A stretch of DNA of 42,500 bases from positions 1-42,500 of the forward strand of contig CAJNDS010000361.1 in assembly GCA_905221605.1 (NCBI GenBank), in the 5' to 3' direction. This DNA comes from Symbiodinium natans. Taxonomy: Eukaryota > Sar > Dinophyceae > Suessiales > Symbiodiniaceae. The translations under genes and the position numbers were made by a program. How positions within the stretch are numbered: position 1 is the stretch's first letter; each line of letters starts with the position of its first letter. Below the pieces are notes generated by a model, which saw only the letters and a program-made list of their open reading frames with translations, did not search any database and was not told the DNA's origin. This document shows, piece after piece, positions 10,435-21,713 of this stretch.

Positions 10435-11556
10435 GTACTTAGGGGGTCGTGAGCGGGGCCTAAGGTTGTACCCCCCTAAAGGTTTCCCTAAATATACTGG
10501 GTTCAGGGTTTAGGGTTTAGGATTTAGGGTTTCGGGTTTCGGGTTAGGGTCTAGGGTCTAGGGTTGAGGGTTACGGTTGAGGGGGGGTTGAATCGAAACG
10601 AGTTGACGGGGTTGAGGTTTTTCAAGGATGTCCGTGGGCTGAAGGCTTCGAAAGCCAACCAACCACAAGGCAAACCCTAAAACCTGGGCATACCTGGGCC
10701 CTAGACCCCAAACCCGAAACACTAAACCGTCGTCGGCCCAAGCCCAGCGTGTTTGTTTTGGAGGGTTTGGTTCCCTTGCGAGATGAAAGGGTTCTTAAGG
10801 GAGGGGTCCCCTAAGGCTCCCCAAGCTTTCCTAAGGGTTTTTAAGGCACCCCTCCTTGACCCCCCCTCCCTTAAGAACCCTTTTACGACAGCAATTTAAG
10901 CTCCAAGCAGGGGCGCTCAAGAGGCTAAGGCTGATACCCCCTAAGTTTGCACCCCTTCTAAAAGGATTAAAACCTCCTCAGCCCCGAAAACTTTCACCCT
11001 ACACCCCTAAACCTCAAGGGGTTAAGACTCGTACCCCGAAGGTTGTACCCCTAAAGGTTTCCCTAAATAAACTGGGTTTAGGGTTTAGGGTTTAGGGTTC
11101 TAATATGCTCCATATCTGGCGCCTATCTCGCCTTAGGAATCTTTAGAAAGGGTCCCAAAAATTCAAGGGTACCACCTTGAGTGTCCAAGGCAACGTCCCC
11201 TCAAAACAGGAACAGCGGTTTCTATTCGGAAGTGTTTCTCTGGGATCTGTAGATCATTCGAGGTCATGGGTGCCCTTCTAGGTAGGCCCTTCAACAGTTG
11301 TTGTTTGCATCTTTCCCTGTTCGGTTAAGAGTATCTTGGGAAACCTTGGGGCTAAAACCCTCAACCTAAGGGCCCACCTATAGAATAGAACTCAGCTGAA
11401 GTATCTTGTGCCATGAGGTGAACAACTCCATCTTGGCATTTTTCGCTGCCCACGGCATCTGCCACAGCATCTCCATGTTCTTTGACAATCGACCTCTGAC
11501 GCAGTTGAATTTGGACAGCTCTCGTGTCTGCGCTCCCATGTGTCTGAGTGTCTCTC

Positions 11557-11562
11557 TGTCTC

Positions 11563-11649
<87 letters not shown>

Positions 11650-11652
11650 GCC
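11557..11652. repeat. (CTGT)n microsatellite
   Basis: About 22 units of a tetranucleotide. The long cysteine/leucine/serine/valine frames on + and the TDRQ frames on - are its translations. Confidence 0.97.
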
Positions 11653-11899
11653 TGTGTGTGTCCAACCCTGTAACCAAGGGTTTCAACAGTCGACCTCATT
11701 TCTTTTGAGCAGGGGGCACAAGCCCAGGATGATGACTTGTGCCGACGAAGCTAGTCAGCTAGCCATCCTGGGGGATACCAGACCTGATCAGTCTGGCGTA
11801 CCTGCAAATGGCAGACAGGACCCAATCTGCCGATACAAATTCCTTTTTTCATAGTTCTCTTCAATGTCAACACCAGTTTGAAACATCAGAGGTATTCAG

Positions 11900-11989
11900 G
11901 AGCAAGATGTACTTCAGTGACAGCAGGCCTAGCCTGTCTAAGCTGATGTGGCTCGCAGATCAGAGGTACCAGTATTGGCTGTCAGGAAG
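11900..11989 (+). CDS. Candidate exon before the GT microsatellite
   Basis: Between TATTCAG| and GGAAG|GTTGCT the frame reads [20 protein letters not shown] and on to QYWLSG. Composition is protein-like and the flanks are plausible splice sites. No family recognised and no partner exon chained. Confidence 0.4.
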
Positions 11990-11997
11990 GTTGCTTG

Positions 11998-12220
11998 AGT
12001 GTGTGTGTGTGTGTGTGTGTCTCTGTCTGTGTCTCTGTCTCTCTGTGTGTGTGTGTGTCTGTCTCTGTCTCTGTCTCTGTCTCTGTCTCTGTCTCTGTCT
12101 CTGTCTCTGTCTCTGTCTCTGTCTCTGTCTCTGTCTCTGTCTCTGTCTCTGTCTCTGTGTGTGTGTGTGTCTGTCTCTGTCTGTGTGTGTGTGTGTGTCC
12201 GTCTCTGTGTGTGTGTGTTG
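11998..12220. repeat. (GT)n and (CTGTCT)n compound microsatellite
   Basis: A TG run, then about 17 copies of CTGTCT, then further TG runs. The [12 protein letters not shown] and RQRQRQ frames are artefacts. Confidence 0.97.
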
Positions 12221-12826
12221 AATGGGGTTCATCGTTTCAGGGGTCGCTTGCCGGTGGGTGGTTAAATCAGGCCAGGACAGGGCAAGCCCAAAGCTGCAAA
12301 TGGCCTTTGCAAGTGCCGAAGATCCCTTTGTTGATGCAGAACTTCAGGGCTTAGGGTTTAGGGTTTAGCGGTTTAGGGTTTAGGGTTTAAGGCTTAGGGT
12401 TTAGGGTTTAGGGCAAGCAACACGTTTGAGTCCTCTTAAGCCGCGCCTGTTTCTTATGAATAACTCTGGCGTAGAACGGTCCCTCCCCGAATAAACTCCC
12501 TCCTCCTTACATTGCGAAAAAACGTTTTCCCAACTCACGAGAATGTACTATCAAGGGCATGCTTTGGGGTACCCTAAACACTAAAGTCACTAAACCCTAA
12601 ACCCTAAACTCTGAAACCTAAACCCTAAGCCCTAACCCAACTGTTCCCTGAAACCTCTACGGTTTAGAGGGGAATATGGTAACATGCTGGAGCCATTTAG
12701 ACCCTGGGGCTTTAGAGCTTTAGGGTATGGGCATCAGGGTATTGGGGCATTGTGGGCCCTAAACCCCTTAACCCTAAACCCTAAACCCTGAACTTCCAAA
12801 ACCAAACCCTAAATTCTCCTGCCCAG

Positions 12827-12896
12827 GAGTCACGCCGACTTACGGCAACGAGAATGTCGAGCATCTCCTTGAGATATCCGTGTTCATGGCCTCTCG
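12827..12896 (+). CDS. Candidate exon (TPTYGNENVEHLLEISVFMA)
   Basis: Acceptor GCCCAG|GAG, then an open protein-like frame ending at TCTCG|GTCATG. Flanked on the left by a CCCTAAA stretch. Family unknown. Confidence 0.4.
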
Positions 12897-13103
12897 GTCA
12901 TGGCTCCTATACACCCTATAAGCCCTATAAAACCTTACTGACCCCCAAAACTACCACCACATTAAAAAGGTTGAGGGTTTGGGGGTTGTGGGCGAAGAGG
13001 TTATGGTTTTGAGGTTCATGGGTTGACGAGTACGGCATCTTCAGGCTACCATAAGCCTAAGCCCCTGTAACTGCAAGCCCTACCGTCAACCCTACGCCAA
13101 GGC

Positions 13104-13250
13104 TGTGTGGGCAATGGCCAAATGTTCGTGGGCAATTGATTAGAGTTCGTGGGCAATGGCAACTCGCCATTGCCCACGAACTTTGGCCTCAACCTGCCAT
13201 TGCCCATGAACCTTTGGCCATTGCCCGCGAACTTTTGGCCATGTGGAAGA
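13104..13250. repeat. Clustered GTTCGTGGGCAATGGC inverted repeats
   Basis: At least six copies of GGGCAATGGC or its complement GCCATTGCCC, most next to GTTCGTG/CACGAAC, alternate in orientation. The centre is a strong hairpin (GTTCGTGGGCAATGGC, short loop, GCCATTGCCCACGAAC). No coding support. Confidence 0.85.
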
Positions 13251-13986
13251 GGCACCCGACCCCCACCACCCTCGACCCGAAAGAACCTTAAACCCTTAAG
13301 CCCTATAAGCCCTACACCCTCACTCCAGGCCTCTACCCTATAAACCCTATAAATCCTATAACCACATTAAGCCCTGTAAGCCCTATAAGCCCTATAAAAC
13401 CTTATTGACCCCAAAAATTACCACCATATTCAAAACCCTATGTAACATCCCTACGCCCCTCCCCCCCCCCCCCCCCCCCTTTCGATGGATTCATGTTCGC
13501 CTCTCGTGAGGTCCTCGGCTTGGCGCACTGCTTCGTCGGCCGGGCTGTTTGGTTTTGAGTTTTGGGGGGTTTAGGGTTCAGGGTTTAGGGTTTATTTTAG
13601 GGTTTATTTTTAGGGTTTAGGGTTTAGGGGTGTAAGAGGCACAGAGGGTTTCTAGTCCATAAGATCCAAGAAAGGCCAGAGCACCTATAGGGCTGTAAGT
13701 CAGTTCTAGGCATGTTTTTTTCCGGGCGGGTGAATATATTGTTTGCAAGATGCCGTGAGCTGGCACGCGCCTTCCCACGTTGCGACTTTTTTCTCATGGG
13801 CCAACTGAGCAAGGTCCCCCCCTCTTCGCCCCTCATTTTCCATGGCAAAGCCCAGAATGACCCACTGTTTGCAAAAGCTACGGTGCGGGCGCTGGTCATC
13901 TTTTGACCGGGGAGAGGGCGAAAGGCGCGGCGGAGGTTTGAAGTCTCACGTCGCAGGAGGGTTGACCGAAACCCCCTGCCAATTCT

Positions 13987-14102
13987 TTTGCCCTAAACCC
14001 TAGCCCCTAAACCCTAAACCCTAAACCCTAAACCCTAAACCCTAAACCCTAAACCCTAAACCCTAAACCCTAAACCCTAAACCCTAAACCCTAAACCCTA
14101 AC
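13987..14102. repeat. CCCTAAA array
   Basis: About 16 near-perfect heptamers. The following island (from about 14110) has an open frame VFAEGVPAVQALLGIKW on + and could be another exon, but it was not chained. Confidence 0.95.
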
Positions 14103-14755
14103 TGCCAAGTCTTTGCCGAAGGGGTCCCCGCCGTCCAGGCCCTTTTGGGGATAAAATGGAGGGGCGCCCAAACCATCAATTTCAGTACTAAAAAATCGCA
14201 TTTTTAATTGCGGGTCTGGCAAATCCTGGGCTTTCCGGCTTTTTGGGAGGCTTTTTGAAGCCTTTTGGTGGCTTTTAAAGCCTTTTGGTAGGGTTTGGGG
14301 GCTTCCTGGGGCTTTCCTGGACGTTTAGGGTTTAGGGGGTTCTTCCTTTGGTCCAACCCTGGACCGGTTGCTGCACCCCTATGTGTATCTTGCTTTTGCT
14401 GGTTCACCCAAACCGTATGGTTCAGGCCCTCAACCCTAAACCTTAAACCCAAAAGCCTTGAAACTCCAAACCCCTAACCCCCCCCCCCACAAGGCCCGAA
14501 CCCGAAAGCCACAGGACATGCCCGAGCAGGACAGCGCCTTGCACGCGGGCTTTAATCCAGATGGTTAGAGTCTGCTAGAGTATACAGCACCAAAGCCTTA
14601 TGTTGCTTGGATTGCCACCCCCAAATCCCCAAATCCCTGAGCCTTAATCTATTTGTCGAGCTGGGCAAAGCAGCCCAAAATTGAAAATGGCTATGCATGT
14701 GGCTCACAGGGTACTGTAGTAGATTTCTCCTCTGCGTGTGAAGACAGGCAGCACA

Positions 14756-15430
14756 ATGGTTCGTCGACCATTGTTGACCAGCCTTTTCTTGGCACTTCTT
14801 GGCGCGTTCGGATCGCTACCCTTTCTCCGCTTCTCGCCGGGCCTGCCAAGGCATCCGCGAGACCGTGGGGTGACTGCAGGCGAGGCGGCCAGAAAGGGGA
14901 AGGTTGCAAGTGCACCGAGCGACCCGCCCAAGCGGCCGCTGACGTCCTACTTGCGTTTCTGCAAAGAAGAGCGCGCGAAGGTCATGAAACGGTTGGGCAA
15001 AAGTGCGGAAGTAAAGGACATCACACGCGAGCTTGGAGCACTGTGGCGCCAGCTCTCAGCGAAAGCGAAGAAGCCCTATGAAGACGAAGCAAAGGAGGAG
15101 TTCGAAGAGTATCGGAAGCAGAAGGCAGCTTTCCTCGACGCTGGTGGCACCATGCCGCAGCGGCGCATGCCGCAGCGGCGCCAGACCAAGCCGAAAAAGG
15201 ACCCAAACAAGCCCAAGAGGCCTGGCAGTGCCTACAACCTGTGGGTCGCGGACAACTACAAGCAGGTGCAAGAGAAGCGCCCGGACTTCAAGGCGACGCA
15301 AGTGATAGCACAGCTAGGCAGCGACTGGAAGAAAGTCACTCCTGCCACAAAAAAGAAGTACGAGCAGCTGAAGGAGAAGAAGCTCAAAGAGTATCAGAAG
15401 GCACTGGAGAAGTACCAGGCTTCAGAATGA
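14756..15430 (+). CDS. Two-HMG-box DNA-binding protein with N-terminal leader
   Basis: A complete intronless frame of 224 codons. The ATG at 14756 is in good context (CACAATGG) and an in-frame TAG lies upstream at 14720. Residues 1-~30 (MVRRPLLTSLFLALLGAF...) form an arginine-led hydrophobic leader with no acidic residue before about residue 36. HMG box 1 spans about 57-125 (starts PPKRPLTSYLRF). An MPQRRMPQRR direct repeat and a lysine-rich linker follow. HMG box 2 spans about 149-216 (starts NKPKRPGSAYNLWV). HMG boxes bend DNA through the minor groove. Size, two boxes and leader match the architecture of organelle nucleoid proteins (mitochondrial TFAM/Abf2 type), so packaging of mitochondrial or plastid DNA is a reasonable inference. 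A nuclear HMGB-like protein with a spurious leader is the alternative. A pyrimidine tract and AG at 14745-14746 could be a spliced-leader acceptor. Confidence 0.9.
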   Translation: MVRRPLLTSLFLALLGAFGSLPFLRFSPGLPRHPRDRGVTAGEAARKGKVASAPSDPPKRPLTSYLRFCKEERAKVMKRLGKSAEVKDITRELGALWRQLSAKAKKPYEDEAKEEFEEYRKQKAAFLDAGGTMPQRRMPQRRQTKPKKDPNKPKRPGSAYNLWVADNYKQVQEKRPDFKATQVIAQLGSDWKKVTPATKKKYEQLKEKKLKEYQKALEKYQASE

Positions 15431-16690
15431 GAGCGGAGAGTCCCTTTTCCAGGCGAAGGGGAGGTCTGTGAGATCGAAACTAGAAGTCGAAAAGCGGCGT
15501 GTTAGGGCATGGAGGTTTGGAGTTTTCAGATTGGCTTGCCCTTTCTTCTGCGATGTAGAACTGTTCCCTGGATTGACTGATTATAGATCAGAGGTGCTTC
15601 GGAAAACCGGACAGCCTCATAGCTCTACGGGGGCATAGGCCACCGCGGGCTGCCTACGCACGTCAAACGGCTTGTGCTTGTGCTCCTGTGGTGGTCTTCC
15701 TATAATGAACCGCCTAATTCATGCAGGACCTTAAGGGACAGCGTGCTCTGCTGCTGAAATGCACATGCCGGATCCGAACTCTGCACGGGATTGCACGGGA
15801 AGCTGTTGTGATCTGCAGTTCTCAGTGCCAATCGCATGCCGGTGCCCTATGAGCCTAAGCTCTTGTCGGGTATCCCTCAACCATCCGAAACCCTAAACCC
15901 TAAACCCAAAACAACCCTACACAGGACTTCTCCCAGCATGCTTGGAAGCTCGAGCCCGTGACTTCCTGAAGCACTCGGGGGAAGGAAAAGGCTCCTCAAG
16001 CAGTCTAATATCGGGGCCTTAATAATTAGAAGAGGGTTTTGGGTTTTGGGTTTTGGGTTTTGGGTTTTGGGTTTTGGGTTTTGGGTTTTGGGTTTTGGGG
16101 GTTTTTTATAGCATAGATATGTAGGGATCATAAGGGAAGACCCTTATATTAGTCTTGCAGTTGGCAAATTGAGTGACCAGTGTCCTCTTCATCCTGGCTG
16201 CATGCTCTATAGACGGCAGTTTCCACACCCATTTCTACTACTTGTTTAAGAGCCCTCCCAACAACTACAAATATTCGTCCTTATAAGGGCAATGTAAGGA
16301 TCGATGATTTTGTGTGTTTCTTAAGCAAGTTGTAGATTTGGAAAGACGGCTTCCGTGCCTTGACTTGGCAGCTCATGCAGCGTTGCACCACCCCGATCAA
16401 AACTCGAGACCCTCAACCCCTCTGAAACCCCAAAGAGGCTCAACCCTCTCAACCCCCGGAAACATCTCCAAACCCTTTCTACACCCTGAACCCTATAAAC
16501 CCCTAGAACCCTACTGAAATCCAAAAACCCCAAACCCAATCCTGAAGCAGGGCCCTGAAACCGTACTTAAACCCCAAAACCCTAATGACCCTAAACCCTA
16601 AATCCCATAAACCCGAACTTTAAACGCTAAAACCTATAAACTCAAAGAAGTCCAGAAATCCCATTCAACCCATCCCAAGCCGCCCCTCGA
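15431..16690. other. HMG gene downstream region and TTTTGGG array
   Basis: 15431-15880 is unique sequence with no convincing frame and probably holds the HMG 3' UTR. No polyadenylation signal is obvious. 16033-16098 is a (TTTTGGG)n run, an unusual variant of the telomere-like unit. The rest is unit-like CCCTAAA/CCTATAA debris. Confidence 0.6.
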
Positions 16691-16691
16691 G

Positions 16692-16754
16692 CTGGATGGC
16701 TCGGCTGCGGAACGTCGGCTCCGTGCAGGCGATGTGGCACTCATCTTGCCAAGG
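16692..16754 (+). CDS. Candidate exon (LDGSAAERRLRAGDVALILP)
   Basis: After CTCGAG| the frame reads an alternating charged/hydrophobic peptide and closes in phase 0 at AAGG|GCGTCA (GC donor). It would join in frame to the candidate exon at 18665. The frame shifted by one is also open (SSWMARLRNVG), so the reading is not certain. Confidence 0.4.
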
Positions 16755-17273
16755 GCGTCATATATATATATTATTTATTATATACATTTTTTATGTGTCT
16801 TTATATTTATATTGATATATATATATATATGTATGTATATGAGATTTCAGGAAAATAGGGGTACCCTTATTGGGGTCCTTTTTGTCGCAGAATCCTACTT
16901 TGTGGGGGACTTTATTTGGGTTCCCTCATGTTGGCTAGGATGTAGTTCCTCAAAATAAAAATTCGGGTCCCTTTTCGGGTCCTTTTCATATAAAGGCGTG
17001 CCATTCTAAAAAAGCGGACTTCGAAAAGGAACCCATTTAAAGGACCTGGCACGTGGGGTTTGAAGCGGCTTTTTGCAGCGGCTTGAGCCAGACCCAAAGA
17101 TGTTTTACTAAATCCCCCTTGGGATTTATTGTGTTTTTTCATGTAACACCCAAGTGGATATTGAACAATATTTTTAATTAAGGTTCTAAGGGCAGTATAG
17201 TTTAGAGCTTTTAGGTACGTAGCTTTCTGCAACGAGACCTTAGATGAGCAGGCCGTTGCTAAACCCTAAATCC

Positions 17274-17396
17274 TACTTGGAAGTTCATGGTACCCATTAA
17301 CCAATTATAACTGCACTTATGACCCACTTAGAAGCCCCTTGAGTGCCCTTGGTTGTGAGTACATTTACAAGTACAGTTACCATGAACCTCCAAGTA
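17274..17396. mobile_element. MITE-like element, copy 1 (CTTGGAGGTTCATGG family)
   Basis: Terminal inverted repeats TACTTGGAAGTTCATGGTA (left) and TACCATGAACCTCCAAGTA (right, complementary apart from one or two mismatches) enclose about 85 bp with no coding capacity. Two related copies occur at 18846 and 23760. Confidence 0.75.
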
Positions 17397-17825
17397 AAGC
17401 CTAAACTCCAAAGAGGGTTGCAACGTTGAGGTTGCCTGGGGCGCCCGGTATGGGGGCCCTGAACAGGGTTTCCCTAAACCCTAAACCCCAAACCCTAAAC
17501 CCTAAACGTATCCGGTTGCCCCGCATCACGTGTGGTCATATGCTGAAAAAGCATGGCAGGGCCGATGCAAACAAGTGTTGGTATGGTTCACAAGTGCGTC
17601 GCCGCCGTGTGCAGTTTTCAAGAATCCACCCAGAACTTGATGCTTTTGCGCGGTCAACATCTGTGTTTTTGGTTTTACTAGGCAGATTAGATTCTGGATG
17701 TGCATGACCTCGAAACACGAAAACTCTACATTTCTGTCCAGATTTCTCTTTTCGCTGCAATGTTTCATACCGGGTCAGGATTCTGGCTGCGCAGGATTGT
17801 TGCAGAGGCTAGGTTTTCACCCCAG

Positions 17826-18012
17826 CAGTGGGGCAAATGTACATGCTGAAAGCACGGACGCTACCACCTTCGGCCATAGATGCGTTGGGCAATGTATGTG
17901 CCGGTACCGTGGACGTTATCACACTTCATGGATGCAGCATTGCATGTGCTGGTGGCGCCAAGACCTTTCCCATAAAGCTCCCCGAGGCAGCTTGCCAAGC
18001 CCGAGTAGCCTC
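17826..18012 (+). CDS. Open coding-like island, unrecognised
   Basis: A + frame reads MGQMYMLKARTLPPSAIDAL and continues through CAGTVDVITLHGCSIACAGG to KLPEAACQARVAS, with reasonable composition and GC-rich codons, before running into CCCAAACCC debris. A second + frame is also open. Could be an exon or a remnant. No splice partners identified. Confidence 0.35.
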
Positions 18013-18664
18013 GACATCATCCCATCAGCAAACCCCGAACCCTCAACCCCAAACCCTAAGCCCCACTTCCTAAACCCTAACAACTCCTAAGCCCAAGCCT
18101 ACACCAACCCCGCTTCCCCAAAGACTCTCTCCAAACCCTGCAACCTAAAACATCCCTAAGCCCCTTAGTGGACACTCCAAAGCCCTAGCCCTAACCCTCT
18201 AAACCCCCCTCCGTAAAGAGTAAGATACCGAGAACAATACGAATGATAATAACTTTGATAATAGAAAAAATTTTCATCATATAGCAAGAAGAACAATAGC
18301 AACAAGAACCTAAACACCCCCCCCCCCCCCCTCAACCCCCTTTGCGTCCTCTTTAGGCCCCGGCCCGATATGGGCATTTCTCAAAATCGGGGTGCCCGTT
18401 TTACACCCCAAATAGAATAGAAAAGGGACCCCCCCAAAAAGGGTAATATAGGGGCTGACTAATTCGACTTGGGTTTTTTTGGGGGGTCATTCTAGTATAA
18501 TTATATAAAGGACACTATTAGTAGTTGTTCCGACCCCTATATTACCCCCTGGCGGGTTATTCTAGTAAATTATAAAGAGACCATAAGGGAACACGACCCC
18601 TATATTCCTAAAGCCTGAACCCTAAACCGTGAACCCCCATTTTCGGAAACCCCCCGTATGGGAG

Positions 18665-18772
18665 GCGCTCTGCGACCGGGGCCTCTTCCGGGCCGCCTCG
18701 GCGCTGCAGATCCTGGGCGGCCTCGGGGAGGTCTTCGCCGAGGCCAGCGCAGCAGAGGAGAAGTCTTATAGG
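18665..18772 (+). CDS. Candidate exon (FRAASALQILGGLGEVFAEA)
   Basis: Starts after GGGAG| and reads ALCDRGLFRAASALQILGG onward to a helical alanine/glutamate-rich end. Possible donors are GAG|GAGAAG (GA) near 18757 and TATAGG|GTTTAG (GT) at 18772, the latter leading straight into a TTTAGGG array. Phase 0 at both ends. It may be an upstream exon of the membrane-protein gene that follows, but the link is not proven. Confidence 0.45.
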
Positions 18773-18845
18773 GTTTAGGGTTTAGGGTTTGGGGTTTGGG
18801 GTTTAGGGTTTAGGGTTTAGGCTTTAGGGTGTTGATCCGAGCCCG

Positions 18846-18992
18846 ACTTGAAGGTTCATGGTACTTATGAACCAGTTACAGTATACCTGTACTTATAACC
18901 CACTCTTGCGCCACTCAAGTGCCCTCATGTGGTTAGAAGTACAGTTATTAGTACAGTTATTATTGCTGAATAAGTACCATGCACCTCCAAGT
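18846..18992. mobile_element. MITE-like element, copy 2 (CTTGGAGGTTCATGG family)
   Basis: Inverted ends ACTTGAAGGTTCATGGTAC and GTACCATGCACCTCCAAGT enclose about 110 bp including CAGTTAC/GTACTTATAACCCACT, which is shared with copy 1. Confidence 0.75.
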
Positions 18993-20000
18993 ATGAGCCC
19001 TAAATCTAAACCCTTAAACCCTAAACCTGGGGTGGGGGGAGTTCTAGGGCCGCGTAGGACAGCTTGGGGGGTCAGGGAGTTCAGGTTTAGGGTTTAGGGC
19101 TTAGAGGTTTAGGGTTTAGGTTTTGGGTTTTCATGCTTATGGAGTCCTTCCAGAGAGGGGTGGAGGGGAGCTTGAGAGGGGCCAAGCACGTGCTCCGCGT
19201 TGGCAGGGCCTTACTGGCGTCATTGGTGCTGCTGAGGCACCGAGAGAGGTGGGATTGGGTTTTGGTGAGTGGGATGGCGGGGGTCCTAAAAACCCTAAGA
19301 CCTTAAGACCCTAAGACCCCAAAATATGACCCTACGACCCAAACACCCTAAGAAAGGACCCGAAGATATGACCCTAAGACCGAAGACCTCTAAGACCCGA
19401 AGTCCCTCGGCCACCATTACAGCGGGCCCCAAGAATCCCTTTTGCCTCTTTTGGGGGGGGAACCTAACTGTAACCGCTTGCGCGCGCCACCTCGCTAGCC
19501 GGGCCTGCCCAGATAATCGAATCTTCGAGAGGCCCAGCTCAAACCCTATGTCAACCCTACACAAACCCTATAAAAACCCCAAAAAGAAAAACCTAAAGCC
19601 CGTATATCCCAAAGCCCCTATAAAAACCCTAAAGCCCCTATAAAAAGCCCTACATAAACCCTAAGACCCTATATAAGCCCTACATAAACCCCAAGCCCCT
19701 ATAAAGACCCTAAAGCCCCTATAAAGACCCTAAAGCCTGGAGAGCTCAACCGCGGTGCGTCAGGGCGACGCCACGGCGGGCGATGGCGCTTTTGGCGGCA
19801 CGGAGTGTGTCAGCCGTGTGGAGGCGAGGCCTTTTTTTGGGTTTAGGGTTTAGGGTTGAAGGTTTAGGGTTGAGGGTTTCGGGTTTAGGGTTTAGGGTTA
19901 GGGTTTAGGGTTGAGGGTTGAGGGTTTAGGGTCCAACTCCGGAAACCCCCTTATGGTTCAAGGCTTTTGGGGCTTGGGTCTAGGGTTGAGGGTTCCTTAG

Positions 20001-20074
20001 GATGAGGATCACATGCCCTGCGCGATTGTCACCATTGTCATCTACAGCGTTCTAGCCGCCGAGTCCCTGCAAGG
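20001..20074 (+). CDS. Candidate exon with membrane segment
   Basis: After TCCTTAG| the frame reads DEDHMPCAIVTIVIYSVLAA then ESLQ and reaches possible donors GCC|GAGTCC (GA, phase 0) or AAGG|GTATAT (GT, phase 2). Only the GA donor keeps phase with the SHTW exon at 20191. One hydrophobic helix (CAIVTIVIYSVLAA). Confidence 0.5.
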
Positions 20075-20190
20075 GTATATCTGGACCTAAACCCTAAACC
20101 CTAAACCCTAAACCCTAAACCCTAAACCCTAAACCCTGAACCCCGATTAAGTGTTCCTTGAGTCCCCCAAAAACCGCCTGCTGCTCTCAG

Positions 20191-20246
20191 GTGTTTATTA
20201 GCCACACCTGGAGCTCCGGACGTTGGCCCAAGCGCTGCGGCGCATG
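20191..20246 (+). CDS. Exon with VFISHTW motif
   Basis: Acceptor CTCTCAG|GTG, then VFISHTWSSGRWPKRCGA, closing at GCATG|GATTTAG (GA donor, phase 2). VFISHTW resembles the first conserved box of TIR-like domains. The following 20697 exon begins in the complementary phase. Confidence 0.65.
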
Positions 20247-20696
20247 GATTTAGGGTTTAGGGTTTAGGGTTTAGGGTTTCGGGTTTCGGGTTTAGGGTTT
20301 AGGGTTTAGGGTTTTGAGGGCAGGTCTTCGCAAGCTCGTTTCCAGCGCGTGGGTTCGGGAGTATTCCGCAGCCTTTGCAATTGATCGTTGCTGGCCCCGT
20401 GTTCTTGGGAGCAGGCAGCTTTAAAATAATTACAGACTAGGATGCCCAGCGCTACCCTTTTTCCCATTTTTTGGGGGGTTTAGGTTCCCTCATACACCCC
20501 TTTCAGCACAAAAGGGCGGCCCTTTTTCATCCTAGGCTGTGGGGCAACCTAGCAGAGAGGCCCCTTTAAACAGGACAGGGGGGGGCGGGGGAGGACCTGA
20601 ACTTGAACTTTGGCCCTAAGCCCTAAACCCTAAACCCCAAACCCTAAACCCCAAACCCTAAACCCTAAACCCTGAACCGAATGCCTTGTTGCCAAG

Positions 20697-20807
20697 GTAC
20701 CTGAGCATGTGCTACTTTCTCAATCTGGGTATTGCCGTGAAGATGGCATTAGCCACCTGGGTGTTGAACATTGTGGCACTGACCATGATGGAGGCCAGGG
20801 GAGACTG
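20697..20807 (+). CDS. Exon with membrane helix (KMALATWVLNIVALTMMEAR)
   Basis: Acceptor GCCAAG|G, phase 2 start giving YLSMCYFLNLGIAV and a second hydrophobic stretch, ending near GACTG|GTTTAG, where the sequence enters a TTTAGGG array. A GC donor at GAG|GCCAGG (20793) is an alternative end. Confidence 0.6.
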
Positions 20808-20818
20808 GTTTAGGCTGC

Positions 20819-20982
20819 TTAGGGTTTAGGGTTTAGGGTTTAGGGTTTAGGGTTTAGGGTTTAGGCTTTAGGCTTTAGGCTTTAGGCTTTAGGCTTTAGG
20901 CTTTAGGCTTTAGGCTTTAGGCTTTAGGGTTTAGGGTTTAGGGTTTAGGGTTTAGGGTTTAGGGTTTAGGGTTTAGGGTTTA
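20819..20982. repeat. TTTAGGG array with a homogeneous TTTAGGC core
   Basis: About six TTTAGGG units, then roughly ten consecutive TTTAGGC units (about 20862-20928), then about eight TTTAGGG units. The variant block is internally uniform and sharply bounded. Confidence 0.95.
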
Positions 20983-21068
20983 GTGGGGTTCGGCTCAGGC
21001 TCGGGATGTAGTATTTCGATGACGCCCTGTAGTACCTTGGTCTACAAAAGTCGCTTCATTTGATTCCC

Positions 21069-21590
21069 GGGCTACTGGGCAACCTCGATTTCGGAGTCTG
21101 CTCGGTGCTTCCCGCCAAGGGCTTTCAGTTTGGGACGGGGTTCTGGGTGCCTTAAACCCTAAACCCTAAACCCTAAACCCTAAACCCTAAACCCAATACC
21201 CAATAAACCCCTAAACCTCGTTGGGCGTGAAACTGCTACGGATCATCCGTGTGGATGGCGGGAACCATTTCGGCAGGTGCTGCCTTGAAACCCTAAACAT
21301 CCCTGGCCCTCCACCCACCCAAAAGTTGCCCAACCCCAAACCATAGATAGAAGTATTGGGGGGGGGGGGGGTGGGGAGTTAGGGAGGTTCGGGATGTTAG
21401 GGAGTTTAGGGATTTTAGGGAGTTTAGGGAGTTTAGGGAGTTTAGGGCCTAAAACAAAGGAGGGCCATGCTCCGGGAAAGAAGGATAGCGTCCGAGCCCC
21501 AGAAGCCCCGAGAATATCTGGGAGGAAAGAGCGCACCTATGCGACCGGCACTACCTCTTCCCTGTGCTCATCGAACCTGGGTTGATTTTG
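21069..21590 (+). other. Exon-like islands between the SHTW and LDK exons
   Basis: Two islands have protein-like + frames: about 21060-21130 (IPGLLGNLDFGVCSVLPAKG) and about 21500-21580 (ENIWEERAHLCDRHYLFPVL, ending CCTGG|GTTGAT). All three + frames of the second island are open, so its reading and membership of the gene are uncertain. 21142-21193 is a CCCTAAA array. Confidence 0.4.
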
Positions 21591-21713
21591 AATATGTTTT
21601 TGCACTCTTCCTGTGGTGCTTAATTTATAGCCCTAAACCTAAACCCTAAACCCTAAACCCTAAACCCTGTAAAGCTCTCCTAGAAAGTTTGGTTTTTGCA
21701 CGCCCGCGCAGAG

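Noticed and set aside
11361-12354. Frames rich in CLSV, SVSV, RQRQ or TDRQ
   Set aside because: Translations of (CTGT)n, (GT)n and (CTGTCT)n microsatellites.
13480-13560. Exon at 13486 on either strand
   Set aside because: Both strands give plausible peptides (MFASREVLGLAHCFVG on +, ADEAVRQAEDLTRGEHESIE on -), with no clean acceptor on + and no partner exon. Not called.
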